Below, one piece after another: positions 36,313 through 45,553 of a stretch of 64,000 bases of DNA (its first letter is position 1; each line of letters starts with the position of its first letter). The DNA comes from Arthrobacter woluwensis (GTDB lineage Bacteria; Actinomycetota; Actinomycetes; Actinomycetales; Micrococcaceae). Under the pieces are notes generated by a model. It was not told the origin of the DNA and ran no database searches. It worked only from the letters and a program-made list of their open reading frames with translations. The stretch covers positions 1-64,000 of the forward strand of contig NZ_FNSN01000003.1 of assembly GCF_900105345.1 (NCBI RefSeq), in the 5' to 3' direction. The translations under genes were made by a program, and so were the position numbers.

Positions 36313-36326
36313 ATAGACCAGTCTAT
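36313..36326. promoter_or_regulatory. TetR operator palindrome
   Basis: ATAGAC-CA-GTCTAT, a perfect 14-bp palindrome just upstream of the TetR start. TAGAC-N2-GTCTA sites are known for LmrA/QacR-like TetR regulators, which matches the protein's subfamily. Confidence 0.82.
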
Positions 36327-36386
36327 ATATTTTTCACAACCAGGAGTTCCGAGGCTCCACGCGACCGGTCCGAAGGCCCGTTAAAC

Positions 36387-36457
36387 GCCGAAACAGCGGG
36401 TTTCCGTCGAAACAGTGCGCACAACACACTGTTTCGACGGAAACCCACTGTCTCAGC
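36387..36457. repeat. Nested palindrome, GAAACAG family copy 3
   Basis: Arms at 36387-36417 and 36427-36457 (31 bases, 3 mismatches), starting GCCGAAACAGCGGGTTTCCG. The CGCACAACA loop closely resembles that of the 23562-23642 copy. It lies 40 bases beyond the hutH stop. Confidence 0.9.
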
Positions 36458-36496
36458 AGGCGGAGCAGGCGGATCGGGTGCCCCGGTGACCAGGGA

Positions 36497-38086
36497 TCAG
36501 GCGAGCGGGCCCACAGCCTTCTCGGCGGCGTCGCGCACGGCGCCGGCGCCCACGAGCTGGTCGGCGGCCTCCAGCTCCGGCGAGAGGAAGCGGTCGGCGC
36601 CCGGGCCCTCGACGACGGCGCGCAGCACCTCGAGCACGGCGGTGCCGGCCGGGCCCGGGGTCAGCTCGCCGTCGGAGAGCTGGGTGCGGATGTCGAGGGC
36701 ACGGCAGCTGGTCACCAGTTCGATCGCCAGGACGCGGCGGAGGTTCTCGATGGCCTTGCGCAGCTTGCGGGCCGCGTGCCAGCCCATGGACACGTGGTCC
36801 TCCTGCATGGCGGAGCTCGGGATCGAGTCCACCGAGGCCGGGACGGCCAGACGCTTGTTGTCCGAGACCAGTCCGGCCTGGGTGTACTGGGCGATCATGA
36901 GGCCGGAGTCCACCCCGGGGTCACCGGCCAGGAAGGCGGGCAGGCCGTGGGAGCGGGCCGGGTCCAGCATGCGGTCGGTGCGGCGCTCGGCGATGGAGGA
37001 CAGATCCGCCACGGCGATGGACAGGAAGTCCAGCACGTACGCCACCGGGGCGCCGTGGAAGTTGCCGTTGGAGGAGACGCGGCCGTCGGGCAGGACCACC
37101 GGGTTGTCGATCGCGGCGGCCAGCTCGCGGGTGGCGACCAGCTCGGCGTGCGTCACGGTGTCGCGGACGGCGCCGGCCACCTGCGGGGCGCAGCGCAGCG
37201 AGTAGGCGTCCTGCACGCGGGAATCGCCCACCTTGTGGGAGGCGACGATCGGCGAGTCGGAGAGGACCCGCAGCATGTTGTCGGCGCTGGCGGCCTGGCC
37301 CGGGTGCGGACGCAGAGCGGCGTGCAGCTCCGGCAGGAACACCTGGTCCGTGCCCAGCAGGGCCTCGACGCTGAGCGCGGCGGTGATGTCCGCCGTCGTC
37401 ATCAGAGTGCGCAGGTCGGCGATGGCCATGAGCAGCATGCCGAGCATGCCCTCGGTGCCGTTGACGAGGGCCAGGCCCTCCTTCTCGGCGAGCGTGACCG
37501 GCTCGATGCCGTGCTCCGCGAGCAGTTCCGCGACGGTCGGACGGCCGGCGACGCCGTAGAGCTCGCCGTCGGGCCCGAAGGCCTCGCCTTCACCCATGAC
37601 CACGAGGGCGCAGTGCGAGAGCGGAGCGAGGTCGCCGGAGCAACCGAGCGAGCCGAACTCGCGGACGAGCGGGGTGATGCCGGCGTTGAGGACCTTCACG
37701 AAGGTCTCGAGGACCTCGGCGCGGACGCCGGTGCGGCCGGACGCCATGGTCTTGGCGCGCAGGAACATGATGGCGCGGATGACTTCACGCTCGACGGCCG
37801 GGCCCATGCCGGCGGCGTGACTGCGGATCAGCGACTTCTGCAGCTGGGTGCGCAGCTCGTTCGGGATGTGGCGGTTGGCCAGGGCGCCGAAGCCGGTGGA
37901 GATGCCGTACGCGGGGGTCTCGCTGACGGCGAGCTCGTCGATGTGGGCGCGGACCTTGGCGACATTGTCCAGGGCCTCCTGGGAAATGGTGATCTGGGCG
38001 CCGTGACGCGCGACGGCGAGCACGTCCTCGGCGGTCACGCCGCTGGAGTTGAGGACGACGGTGGTCTCGGAAGTGGTGAGGGTCAT
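36497..38086 (-). CDS. hutH: Histidine ammonia-lyase
   Basis: ATG 38086. The 529-residue protein has GSLGCSGDLAPLSH (about 145-158), the region that forms the MIO cofactor. Here the triad is Cys149-Ser150-Gly151 instead of Ala-Ser-Gly, a variant I recall from other actinobacterial HutH proteins. YGISTGFG (Tyr near 60) and QDAYSLRCAPQVAGAV are also present. It deaminates L-histidine to urocanate. It follows hutU in the same direction with a 108-base gap that contains a perfect palindrome. Confidence 0.93.
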   Translation of the reverse strand: MTLTTSETTVVLNSSGVTAEDVLAVARHGAQITISQEALDNVAKVRAHIDELAVSETPAYGISTGFGALANRHIPNELRTQLQKSLIRSHAAGMGPAVEREVIRAIMFLRAKTMASGRTGVRAEVLETFVKVLNAGITPLVREFGSLGCSGDLAPLSHCALVVMGEGEAFGPDGELYGVAGRPTVAELLAEHGIEPVTLAEKEGLALVNGTEGMLGMLLMAIADLRTLMTTADITAALSVEALLGTDQVFLPELHAALRPHPGQAASADNMLRVLSDSPIVASHKVGDSRVQDAYSLRCAPQVAGAVRDTVTHAELVATRELAAAIDNPVVLPDGRVSSNGNFHGAPVAYVLDFLSIAVADLSSIAERRTDRMLDPARSHGLPAFLAGDPGVDSGLMIAQYTQAGLVSDNKRLAVPASVDSIPSSAMQEDHVSMGWHAARKLRKAIENLRRVLAIELVTSCRALDIRTQLSDGELTPGPAGTAVLEVLRAVVEGPGADRFLSPELEAADQLVGAGAVRDAAEKAVGPLA

Positions 38087-38116
38087 GGGAGGTCTCTGTT
38101 CCTTAGGGGAATCGAC

Positions 38117-38164
38117 TGCTCCGCAGTTGTCGTTTTGAACCCTCAAAACGACAACTGCGGAGCA
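38117..38164. repeat. Perfect 22-bp palindrome between hutU and hutH
   Basis: Arms at 38117-38138 and 38143-38164 (TGCTCCGCAGTTGTCGTTTT...) with an ACCC loop. Transcription from hutU into hutH has to cross it, so it could reduce read-through or protect an mRNA end. Confidence 0.88.
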
Positions 38165-38194
38165 ATGGATGGGAAGTGGGTCAGGCCCGGGGTG

Positions 38195-39922
38195 TCAGCC
38201 CTGCATCGGGATCCGGACGCCGCGCTCGGCGGCGACCTCGATCGCGCGCTCGTAGCCGGCGTCGACGTGGCGGATGACGCCCATGCCCGGGTCGTTGGTG
38301 AGGAGGGCGGTCAGCTTGGCGGCGGCCAGTTCGGTGCCGTCAGCCACGGAGACCTGGCCTGTGTGGATGGAGCGGCCGATGCCGACCCCGCCACCGTGGT
38401 GGATGGAGACCCAGGTCGCGCCGGAGGAGGCGGCGGTCAGGGCGTTCAGGAGCGGCCAGTCGGCGATCGCGTCGGAGCCGTCCTTCATGGCTTCGGTCTC
38501 GCGGTACGGGGAGGCCACGGAACCGGAGTCGAGGTGGTCACGGCCGATGACGATCGGGGCCTTGACCTTGCCCTCGGCGACCAGCTTGTTGAAGAGCAGG
38601 CCGGCCTGGTGACGCTCGCCGTACCCGAGCCAGCAGATGCGGGCCGGGAGGCCTTCGAACTCCACACGCTCCTGCGCGGCGTCGATCCACTTGTGGAGGT
38701 GCTTGTTCTCCGGGAAGAGCTCCTTGATGGCCTCATCGGTCACGCGGATGTCCTCGGGGTCACCGGAGAGGGCCACCCAGCGGAACGGGCCGAGGCCCTC
38801 GCAGAAGAGCGGGCGGATATACGCCGGGACGAAGCCGGGGAACTCGAAGGCGCGCTCGTAGCCGCCCTTGCGGGCCTCGTCGCGGATGGAGTTGCCGTAG
38901 TCGAAGACCTCGGCGCCGGCGTCCTGGAACTCGACCATCGCCTGGACGTGGCGGGCCATGGAGACCTGGGCCTTCTTGGTGAAGCCTTCGGGGTCGCCCT
39001 CGGCCTCGCGCTTCCACTCGTCCATGGTGATGCCCTCGGGCAGGTAGGACAGCGGGTCGTGCGCGGAGGTCTGGTCGGTCACGACGTCGACGACGAACTC
39101 GCCGGCCTGGTGACGGCGCAGGATCTCCGGGAACACCTCGGCGGCGTTGCCCACGTAACCGACGGACCAGCCGCGGCGCTCCTCCTTGGCCTTGAGGACC
39201 TTGGCGATGGCGGTGTCCAGATCGGTCTCCACCTCGTCGAGGTAGCGCTTGCCGACGCGGCGGCGCAGGCGGGACTCGTCGACGTCGACGATCAGGCAGG
39301 CGCCGTCGTTCAGCGTGACGGCGAGCGGCTGGGCGCCGCCCATGCCGCCGCAGCCGCCGGTGAGGGTGAAGGTGCCGGCCAGCGGACCCTCATGCTCGCG
39401 GCCCTCGCCCTGGCCGCCGTCGGCGCGGCCTTCGGCGATGAGCTTGTTGCCGAGGGCGGCGAAGGTCTCGTAGGTGCCCTGGAGGATGCCCTGGGTGCCG
39501 ATGTAGATCCAGGAGCCGGCCGTCATCTGGCCGTACATCATGAGGCCCTCGGCCTCGAGGCGGCGGAACTCGGGCCAGGTGGCCCAGTCGCCCACCAGGT
39601 TGGAGTTGGCGATGAGCACGCGCGGGGCCCACTTGTTGGTGCGGAAGACGCCCACCGGCTTGCCGGACTGGACCAGGAGGGTCTCGTCCTCCTCCATGTC
39701 CTTGAGGGTCTCCGTGATGGCGTCGAACGCCTTCCAGGAACGAGCGGCGCGGCCGGTGCCGCCGTAGACCACGAGGTCCTCGGGGTGCTCGGCGACCTCC
39801 GGGTCCAGGTTGTTCATGAGCATGCGCAGGGGCGCTTCGGTCTGCCAGCTCTTGGCGGAGATCTCGGTGCCGCGAGGCGCCTTGACCGGGCGGGTTCCGG
39901 TGGTGAAATCGGCGGGTGCCAT
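38195..39922 (-). CDS. hutU: Urocanate hydratase
   Basis: ATG 39922. The 575-residue protein has the urocanase hallmarks [40 protein letters not shown] (NAD-binding) and [15 protein letters not shown] with the family's invariant region near the active site. It converts urocanate to imidazolonepropionate. Relative to the common 550-residue form it has a small Gly/Glu-rich insertion ([14 protein letters not shown], about 167-180). It lies upstream of hutH in the same direction. Confidence 0.95.
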   Translation of the reverse strand: MAPADFTTGTRPVKAPRGTEISAKSWQTEAPLRMLMNNLDPEVAEHPEDLVVYGGTGRAARSWKAFDAITETLKDMEEDETLLVQSGKPVGVFRTNKWAPRVLIANSNLVGDWATWPEFRRLEAEGLMMYGQMTAGSWIYIGTQGILQGTYETFAALGNKLIAEGRADGGQGEGREHEGPLAGTFTLTGGCGGMGGAQPLAVTLNDGACLIVDVDESRLRRRVGKRYLDEVETDLDTAIAKVLKAKEERRGWSVGYVGNAAEVFPEILRRHQAGEFVVDVVTDQTSAHDPLSYLPEGITMDEWKREAEGDPEGFTKKAQVSMARHVQAMVEFQDAGAEVFDYGNSIRDEARKGGYERAFEFPGFVPAYIRPLFCEGLGPFRWVALSGDPEDIRVTDEAIKELFPENKHLHKWIDAAQERVEFEGLPARICWLGYGERHQAGLLFNKLVAEGKVKAPIVIGRDHLDSGSVASPYRETEAMKDGSDAIADWPLLNALTAASSGATWVSIHHGGGVGIGRSIHTGQVSVADGTELAAAKLTALLTNDPGMGVIRHVDAGYERAIEVAAERGVRIPMQG

Positions 39923-40101
39923 GGTGACTCCTTGTGTGGCCAGTGGTTCGGGGCACCTCGCCGGGGGCGTCGTTGCCGTTCCGGGTGCGGTGCTGTGCTT
40001 CCCTTCAATGACACCGCACTCCGCGCCCTGTCACGAGAGGCTTTCCAGGGGTCTTGTCCGGGATTCCGGACATGGTGCCTCCGGGCGGCGATCCCCCCTT
40101 A

Positions 40102-40143
40102 AACAGTCAGTCCCCGGCGCCGCAGCGCCGGGGACTGACTGTT
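40102..40143. terminator. Perfect 19-bp hairpin upstream of hutU
   Basis: Arms at 40102-40120 and 40125-40143 (AACAGTCAGTCCCCGGCGC) with loop CGCA. It lies between the nucleoside hydrolase stop (40165) and the hutU start (39922), so it probably ends the upstream transcript. The palindrome ends with CTGTT as in the other intergenic elements. Confidence 0.85.
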
Positions 40144-40164
40144 CAACCGGGGAAAAGCGGGACG

Positions 40165-41121
40165 TCAGAACGCCCGCAGGATCCCGTCGACCAGAGCGTC
40201 CGGGAAGCCCGGCTCGGCCTCGAGCACCACGCGGCACGTGGCACCGTCCTGATCGCCGTCGCCGCGGTAGCGTCCGCGCAGGTCACAGACGGTGGCACCG
40301 CGTGCGGGGCCCTGCCCGGTCTCGACGGCGACCCGCACCACCGGCCCGAGCGTCACCGCCACCTCGCCCAGGGCGATGGCTGCGGCGAGGGGGTCGTGCA
40401 TGGCGGACGACGGACGTCCGAAGATCCCGCGGTAGAACTCGAAGTAGTGCTCGAGCATGCGGGCAAGGGTTTCGGGGACGGCCTTGCCGGAGTCGAGCAG
40501 CCGGCGCCGGTGGCCCTCCTCCATGACCTCGGTCATCGTCACGTCGAGCGGCACCAGCGTCACGGGCCACGGCGCCGCGAGGACTTCCGCGGCGGCTTCG
40601 GGGTCGTGGAAGATGTTCGCCTCGGCCGCCGCGGTGATGTTCCCGGGGGCCAGCGCCGCACCGCCCATGATGGTCACGTGCGCCACCAGCTCCGGCAGGC
40701 GCGGCTCCCGGCAGAGCGCCTCCGCGAGATTCGTCAGGGGCGCGACGGCGATGACGTGCAGCTTCCCCTCCTGCTCCCGCGCCAGCCGGATCAGCATCTC
40801 CGCCGCGGATTCCGCCTCCGGCTCACGGTCCGCACGCGGCAGCTCGACCCCGCCCAGGCCGTTGTCACCGTGCACGTGCGGCGATCCCCCGCCGTAAGCG
40901 ACCGTCTGGAAATCGTGGCAGCCGACGGCGACCGGGATGTCCGGACGGCCCGCCAGCGCGAGCAGATCCAGCGTGTTCCGGGCGCACTGCGCGGCGTCGC
41001 TGTTGCCGCTCACCGTCCCGACACCCAGCAGCTCCGCCCGCGGCGAGGCGAGCAGATGCGCGATCGCAAGGGCGTCGTCGATGCCGGTGTCGCAGTCGAG
41101 GTAGACGGGGATCGTGTCCAT
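40165..41121 (-). CDS. Nucleoside hydrolase
   Basis: ATG 41121 with AAGGACCC. The 318-residue protein has the calcium-binding N-terminus PVYLDCDTGIDDALAI, TVSGNSDAAQCARNT and later VAPLTNLAEAL, MGG and EANIFHDPEAA. It hydrolyses ribonucleosides to base and ribose. It is the first of two such enzymes in the window; the second lies in an operon with a ribokinase. The two are clearly paralogous and may have different base preferences. Confidence 0.88.
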   Translation of the reverse strand: MDTIPVYLDCDTGIDDALAIAHLLASPRAELLGVGTVSGNSDAAQCARNTLDLLALAGRPDIPVAVGCHDFQTVAYGGGSPHVHGDNGLGGVELPRADREPEAESAAEMLIRLAREQEGKLHVIAVAPLTNLAEALCREPRLPELVAHVTIMGGAALAPGNITAAAEANIFHDPEAAAEVLAAPWPVTLVPLDVTMTEVMEEGHRRRLLDSGKAVPETLARMLEHYFEFYRGIFGRPSSAMHDPLAAAIALGEVAVTLGPVVRVAVETGQGPARGATVCDLRGRYRGDGDQDGATCRVVLEAEPGFPDALVDGILRAF

Positions 41122-41161
41122 GGGGTCCTTCCACGGTTCACAGTGGGTGGGGATGAGAGGG

Positions 41162-41941
41162 TCAGCCGAGCAGACGGGCCTTGGCGGCGGTGAATTCCTC
41201 ACTGCTCAGCTCACCGTTGCGGTGCAGCACGGCGAGCGCTTCGAGTTCCTCGGCCAGCCCCACCGTCGTCGACGCCGGCCGGCGTTCCGTCCGCGCCGCC
41301 CGGGAGAGCTGCACCAGCATGCGGGCCTTGGCCGAGGAGGCCGATGCCCCCGAACTCGCGCGGCCGGCGTCGCGCTCGATCCAGATGAAGGCCGGGTCGC
41401 CGTTCTCCGGGGCCTCGGAGCGCCGGATGCCGGGTGCCCGGGACGCCACCACGACGTCGGAGGGCTTGCCGGGCGGCCATTCGTAGTGGACCTTCACCAC
41501 CAGGGCGGAGACGGCGTCGTTGCTTTCGGCGGTCCGGACGAGTGTCCCGGTGACGGTGCCCGGCACCCGCACGGATTCCTGCCGGAAGGCCGCGTAGTGG
41601 TCGATGAAACGGCGCGACTCGGCGTACCGTTTCCATCCTGCGAGGTATGGCAGCCAGGCTTGAACCAGGAAGATCCAGGGGAAGAACAGCCACAGGACGT
41701 TCCAGTACCAGGGGAAGAATCCCTCGTCGTCCCAGGCGCCGACGGTGATCACCCAGACGGCGAGCACGCTGCCGGCCAGCAGGACGACCCCCAGGAGGAG
41801 ACGACGCCACACGCTCATCATGGGCGGGACGATGCGTTCAGGGCCCTCCGGCAGAACGGCTGCGTCGTGCGCGGTGGCGGCGATCCTCAGGACGGCGCGT
41901 CGGTCCACGGGTCCGGGAAAGAGACTCTGAGGTGCGGCCAT
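41162..41941 (-). CDS. Membrane protein with C-terminal SHOCT motif
   Basis: ATG 41941. The 259-residue protein has two close membrane helices (about 46-70 and 82-105, RLLLGVVLLAGSVLAVWVI and WNVLWLFFPWIFLVQAWLPY) and a soluble beta-rich part. It ends with a SHOCT-like segment (AEELEALAVLHRNGELSSEEF) in which a short amphipathic helix probably mediates oligomerisation. The function is unknown. It lies 40 bases upstream of the nucleoside hydrolase and could be cotranscribed. Confidence 0.75.
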   Translation of the reverse strand: MAAPQSLFPGPVDRRAVLRIAATAHDAAVLPEGPERIVPPMMSVWRRLLLGVVLLAGSVLAVWVITVGAWDDEGFFPWYWNVLWLFFPWIFLVQAWLPYLAGWKRYAESRRFIDHYAAFRQESVRVPGTVTGTLVRTAESNDAVSALVVKVHYEWPPGKPSDVVVASRAPGIRRSEAPENGDPAFIWIERDAGRASSGASASSAKARMLVQLSRAARTERRPASTTVGLAEELEALAVLHRNGELSSEEFTAAKARLLG

Positions 41942-42001
41942 GCCACCAGCCTAGTCGGCGGAAGCGAGCCGGGACCGGCCAGGCACCGCCCGCACCCCCG
42001 G

Positions 42002-42072
42002 CTGAGTTCGCTCTCCACGCCGTGAGTTCGCTACTCGATGTAGCGGACTCACGGCGCGCGCAGCGAACTCAG
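42002..42072. repeat. Nested palindrome of TGAGTTCGCT words at the ribokinase end
   Basis: Outer arms CTGAGTTCGCT (42002-42012) and AGCGAACTCAG (42062-42072); inner arms CGTGAGTTCGCTAC (42021-42034) and GTAGCGGACTCACG (42040-42053). The word GAGTTCGCT thus occurs twice in each orientation. The right arm overlaps the ribokinase stop codon. Confidence 0.85.
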
Positions 42073-43007
42073 CGGTCCCGGAGCGCGACGACGTCGGCGT
42101 CCGTGCCGTAGGAGGCCTGGGCGCCACGGCCGGTGGCGGCGTGAGCCGCGGCGACCGAGGCGTAACGGGCCGCCTCCATGAGGGAGTCACCGGCCGCTAG
42201 CCGCGCGGCGAGTCCTCCGGTGAACGCGTCGCCCGAACCGGTGGTGTCCACCGGCTCGATGCGCGTGGCGGCGATCCGCTCGATCGCGGCGTCGTCCCCG
42301 GAACCCGCGCCGTCCAGCACCACGACGCCCTGCGCGCCCAGCGTCACCAGGACCCGGCGGAACCCGGCCTCGGCGAAGGCCGCGGCCACGGCGGCCCAGT
42401 CCTCCCCCTCGGCCGCGGGAGCCTCACGGCCCAGGAGCTGACCGGCCTCATGGGCGTTGACGAGCAAGATGTCCGTGGCCGCCACGAGGTCCGCGGGGAT
42501 CGGGGCGAACGGGGACAGGTTCAGGATGACCGAGGCGCCGGCCGCGCGGCCCGCCCGGGCCGCAGCGAGGACGGTCTCCTGCGAGACCTCGAGGCACAGG
42601 CAGACGGCCGCGGCGCCGTCGAACACCGAGGAGGCCTGTTCGACGTCCTGCGGGGAGAGCTCTCCGTTGGCGCCGGCCACGATCACGATGCTGTTCTCAC
42701 CCTGTGCGTCCACGGTGATCCCCGCGACGCCGGTCGGCACGCCGTCGATCCGGCGCACCGCCGAGACGTCCACGCCGGAGTTCCGGGCGGAGTCGAGGAG
42801 CATGGCACCGTTGGCATCATCGCCCACGGCCCCGATGAGCCGGACATCGGCCCCGAGGCGCGCCGCGGCGACGGCCTGATTGGCGCTCTTGCCACCCGGC
42901 TGGATGACGAAGTCCGTGCCGAGCACGGTCTCCCCCGGCAGCGGCATCCGCTCGGCGTACAGGGTCAGGTCCGCGTTGAGGGACCCGACCACGACCACAT
43001 GACTCAC
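42069..43007 (-). CDS. rbsK: Ribokinase (PfkB family)
   Basis: GTG 43007 overlaps the transporter stop (GTGA). The 312-residue protein has the two PfkB signatures (GGKSANQAVAAARLGADV near the N-terminus; DTTGSGDAFTGGLAARLA near the C-terminus with the catalytic Asp) and the ribokinase-type GSLNADLTLY start. It phosphorylates ribose released by the nucleoside hydrolase in the same operon. Confidence 0.9.
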   Translation of the reverse strand: MSHVVVVGSLNADLTLYAERMPLPGETVLGTDFVIQPGGKSANQAVAAARLGADVRLIGAVGDDANGAMLLDSARNSGVDVSAVRRIDGVPTGVAGITVDAQGENSIVIVAGANGELSPQDVEQASSVFDGAAAVCLCLEVSQETVLAAARAGRAAGASVILNLSPFAPIPADLVAATDILLVNAHEAGQLLGREAPAAEGEDWAAVAAAFAEAGFRRVLVTLGAQGVVVLDGAGSGDDAAIERIAATRIEPVDTTGSGDAFTGGLAARLAAGDSLMEAARYASVAAAHAATGRGAQASYGTDADVVALRDR

Positions 43008-44425
43008 TGCTGCACCTCTGCTTCTGCGGGACGGGGGATGAGGAAGGAGACGGCGAACGCGGCCACCGTGATGACCAGGCCCGTGAGCACCACCGTGAGG
43101 TAGGACAGCTTCGGGTCGGCCAGGGACTGCGTCGCCTGAAGCACGGCGGGCAGGACCAGGAAGCTCAGACCGGCGCCGAGGTTGAAGGCGCCGGCGTTCA
43201 TGCCGGGCAGGAAGCCGGGGTTGCTCTGCGGCGAGAGCACGACTCCGAGCCCGTTGAGCATGATGTTCACGGTGCCAGCGTAGGCGATGCCGAGCAGCGC
43301 GGTCGCGATGATCATGACCGGCAGGCTGCCGAGTCCGAAGAACGCGATGACGGCCAGGGCCACGAGGCTGCCGCCCATGCCCAGGTGCAGTGTGCGGCGG
43401 TAGCCGATCACCGGGGCGAGGCGGCCGCTGAAGGGTCCGACCAGCCAGCCGAGCAGGGCGTACGGGGTGAGGATCATGAGGGACATCTCGGTCGGGCCGA
43501 CGGAGAAGCCCGGGGACGCGGCCTGCACGAACGCCGGGACGATGCCGTTGATGACGGCGAAGATGCCGGTCATGGTCAGGGTGGTGGTGAGGAGCAGGGC
43601 CCACATGGAGCGCTGGCGCAGGTGGGCGATCTCCACCATCGGCTGGGCGGTGCGCTTCTCCACCGTCCAGAAGCCGATGAACGCGGCCACGCCCACCAGG
43701 GCGAGGACGATCGAGAAGGTGAGGGTGCCGGCGTCGAACGCGGAGACCAGGCCCGCGGCGCTGTTGAGCGCCGTCAGCACGGCGCCGACCGCCACGACGA
43801 TGAAGAACACGCCGGCCCAGTCCATCCGGGTGCCCTCCTGGGGCTTGGACTCGGGGGCCAGGACGAGGACGAGCACGGCGGCCACGACGGCCAGCGCGGT
43901 CATGATCCAGAAGAGGCTGCGGAAGCCGTAGTGCTCGGTGAAGAAGCCGCCCACGAAGGAGTCGACGCCGGCCACGCCGCCGTTGACCGCCGTGATGAGA
44001 CCCATGAGGGAGCCGTAGCGGCGCGGGTCGTCGACGGCGGAGCGCAGCATGAGCAGGCAGAGCGGCACCGTGGGGCCGGAGACGCCCTGGATGATGCGGC
44101 CCACGAAGACCCAGCTGACGTCCGGGGCGACGGCGGCGATGACCGAGCCGATCGCCATGAGCGCCATCATGCCCACGAGGACGCGTTTGCGGCCCACGAT
44201 GTCGCTGAGACGCGGCAGGAACAGGGAGAACAGCGCCGCGGCGGTGAAGAACCAGGTCTGGCTGAGGCCGATCGTGGCCTGGTCCGTGTGCAGCTCGTGT
44301 TCCATGGAGACCAGCGCGGGGCTGAGCATGGAGGCGTTGAGCTGGAAGGCGATGCAGGCGGTCAGCAGCGCGGCGGTCAGGACGCCGACGCCGGGCCCGG
44401 ACTTGGTGGCGGTGGTGGTGCTCAT
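43004..44425 (-). CDS. MFS transporter, likely nucleoside uptake
   Basis: ATG 44425 overlaps the hydrolase stop. The 473-residue protein has about fourteen hydrophobic segments and the DHA2-like signature FLPRLSDIVGRKRVLVG between helices 2 and 3, plus GRIIQGVSGPTVPL. DHA2 members are usually drug pumps. Because this gene is wedged between nucleoside hydrolase and ribokinase with both ends overlapping, nucleoside import or ribose export is more likely. The substrate is inferred from context. Confidence 0.8.
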   Translation of the reverse strand: MSTTTATKSGPGVGVLTAALLTACIAFQLNASMLSPALVSMEHELHTDQATIGLSQTWFFTAAALFSLFLPRLSDIVGRKRVLVGMMALMAIGSVIAAVAPDVSWVFVGRIIQGVSGPTVPLCLLMLRSAVDDPRRYGSLMGLITAVNGGVAGVDSFVGGFFTEHYGFRSLFWIMTALAVVAAVLVLVLAPESKPQEGTRMDWAGVFFIVVAVGAVLTALNSAAGLVSAFDAGTLTFSIVLALVGVAAFIGFWTVEKRTAQPMVEIAHLRQRSMWALLLTTTLTMTGIFAVINGIVPAFVQAASPGFSVGPTEMSLMILTPYALLGWLVGPFSGRLAPVIGYRRTLHLGMGGSLVALAVIAFFGLGSLPVMIIATALLGIAYAGTVNIMLNGLGVVLSPQSNPGFLPGMNAGAFNLGAGLSFLVLPAVLQATQSLADPKLSYLTVVLTGLVITVAAFAVSFLIPRPAEAEVQQ

Positions 44426-45408
44426 GCCGCGGCTCCTGCCTGCTCGGGCTCACCGATCGCCTGGATGGCGTCGATGACGAGGTTCCAGAACTTCTCGCGG
44501 TCCAGGTCCACGGCCACGGACGTGGTGCAGTCCTCCGGCGCGGGGGCGCGGAAGTCGGCGACGGTCATGCCGAGGGTCAGCGTGCCGTTGAGTTCGATGT
44601 CCACGGGGACGCGCTGCGTCGTCATGACGGTCGGGTCGATGACGTAGGCGACGGCGCACGGGTCGTGGACCGGCGGGAAGTCGAAGCCCTGCGCGTCCTT
44701 GTAGGTGGCGGCGAAGAAGTCCATGAGCTCGACGACGAACTGCGCGGGCTTGGTGCCGATCGCGGCGATGCGCTCGACGACGTCCGGGGTGGCCAGGGCC
44801 TGGTGGGTCAGGTCGAGGCCGACCATGACGACGGGCCAGGACTCGTTGAAGACGATGTGAGCGGCCTCGGGGTCGATCTTGATGTTGAACTCGGCCACGG
44901 CGCTCCAGTTGCCCACGTGGTAGCCGCCGCCCATGAGGACGACCTCGCGGACGCGCTCCACGATGCGGGGCTCCTTGCGGGCCGCCAGGGCGATGTTGGT
45001 CAGACCGGCCGTCGGCACCAGGGTCACAGTGCCGGGCTCGTGGGCCATGATCGTGTCGATGATGAGGTCCACCGCGTGCCGCTCATCCAGGCCGAAGGCG
45101 GGTTCCGGCAGAGCCGGGCCGTCGAGGCCGCTCTCCCCGTGGATGTCCGGCGCGGTCTCGATGGTGCGGACCAGCGGGCGGGCGCAGCCGGCGGCGAAGG
45201 GGACGCCCGTGATGCCGGCGATCGTCGCGACGGACAGGGCGTTGCGGGTGACCTTCTCCAGGGTCTGGTTGCCCACCACGGTGGTCACCGCCAGGAGGTC
45301 GATGTCCGGATTGCCGTGCGCCAGGAGCATGGCGACGGCGTCGTCGTGGCCGGGGTCGCAGTCCAGGATGATCTTGCGGGGGCTGTTGTCTGCGGTGACA
45401 AGAGGCAT
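44422..45408 (-). CDS. Nucleoside hydrolase, IunH-type
   Basis: ATG 45408. The 328-residue protein has IILDCDPGHDDAVAMLLA (calcium-binding aspartates), TTVVGNQTLEKVTRNAL, VPTAGLTNIALA, VVLMGGGYHVGNW and EFNIKIDPEAAHIVF. It is the first gene of an operon hydrolase-MFS-ribokinase that covers uptake, cleavage and phosphorylation. Divergent from a LacI regulator, with tandem operators between them. Confidence 0.9.
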   Translation of the reverse strand: MPLVTADNSPRKIILDCDPGHDDAVAMLLAHGNPDIDLLAVTTVVGNQTLEKVTRNALSVATIAGITGVPFAAGCARPLVRTIETAPDIHGESGLDGPALPEPAFGLDERHAVDLIIDTIMAHEPGTVTLVPTAGLTNIALAARKEPRIVERVREVVLMGGGYHVGNWSAVAEFNIKIDPEAAHIVFNESWPVVMVGLDLTHQALATPDVVERIAAIGTKPAQFVVELMDFFAATYKDAQGFDFPPVHDPCAVAYVIDPTVMTTQRVPVDIELNGTLTLGMTVADFRAPAPEDCTTSVAVDLDREKFWNLVIDAIQAIGEPEQAGAAA

Positions 45409-45492
45409 GGTTGCTCCACGTCGTCGGGGGCGGGCCGCCAGGGGTGGCGGCGAGGGTACACCAAGGAGTGTGACACCGTTCACGGAGCGGCG

Positions 45493-45518
45493 TCAAACGC
45501 TTAACGTCAAACGCTTGA
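45493..45518. promoter_or_regulatory. Tandem LacI-type operators
   Basis: TCAAACGCTTAA (45493-45504) and TCAAACGCTTGA (45507-45518) share eleven of twelve bases and are near-palindromic around a central CG, the usual LacI-family pattern. They start 14 bases apart in the divergent promoter of the nucleoside operon and the LacI gene. Confidence 0.85.
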
Positions 45519-45553
45519 TCCCGCGCGGCCCGGACGGCGCGGCCTCGCCTAAG

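Noticed and set aside
36776-40102. A very long plus-strand open frame (over 1,100 codons) across hutH and hutU
   Set aside because: It lies antisense to two certain genes; high GC leaves the opposite frame free of stops. Its composition (runs of His, Gly, Asp, Val) is that of an antisense shadow, with no family motif.
21048-42072. Intergenic repeats as a CRISPR array
   Set aside because: The palindromes are single units kilobases apart and of differing sequence, without regular spacers or cas genes.
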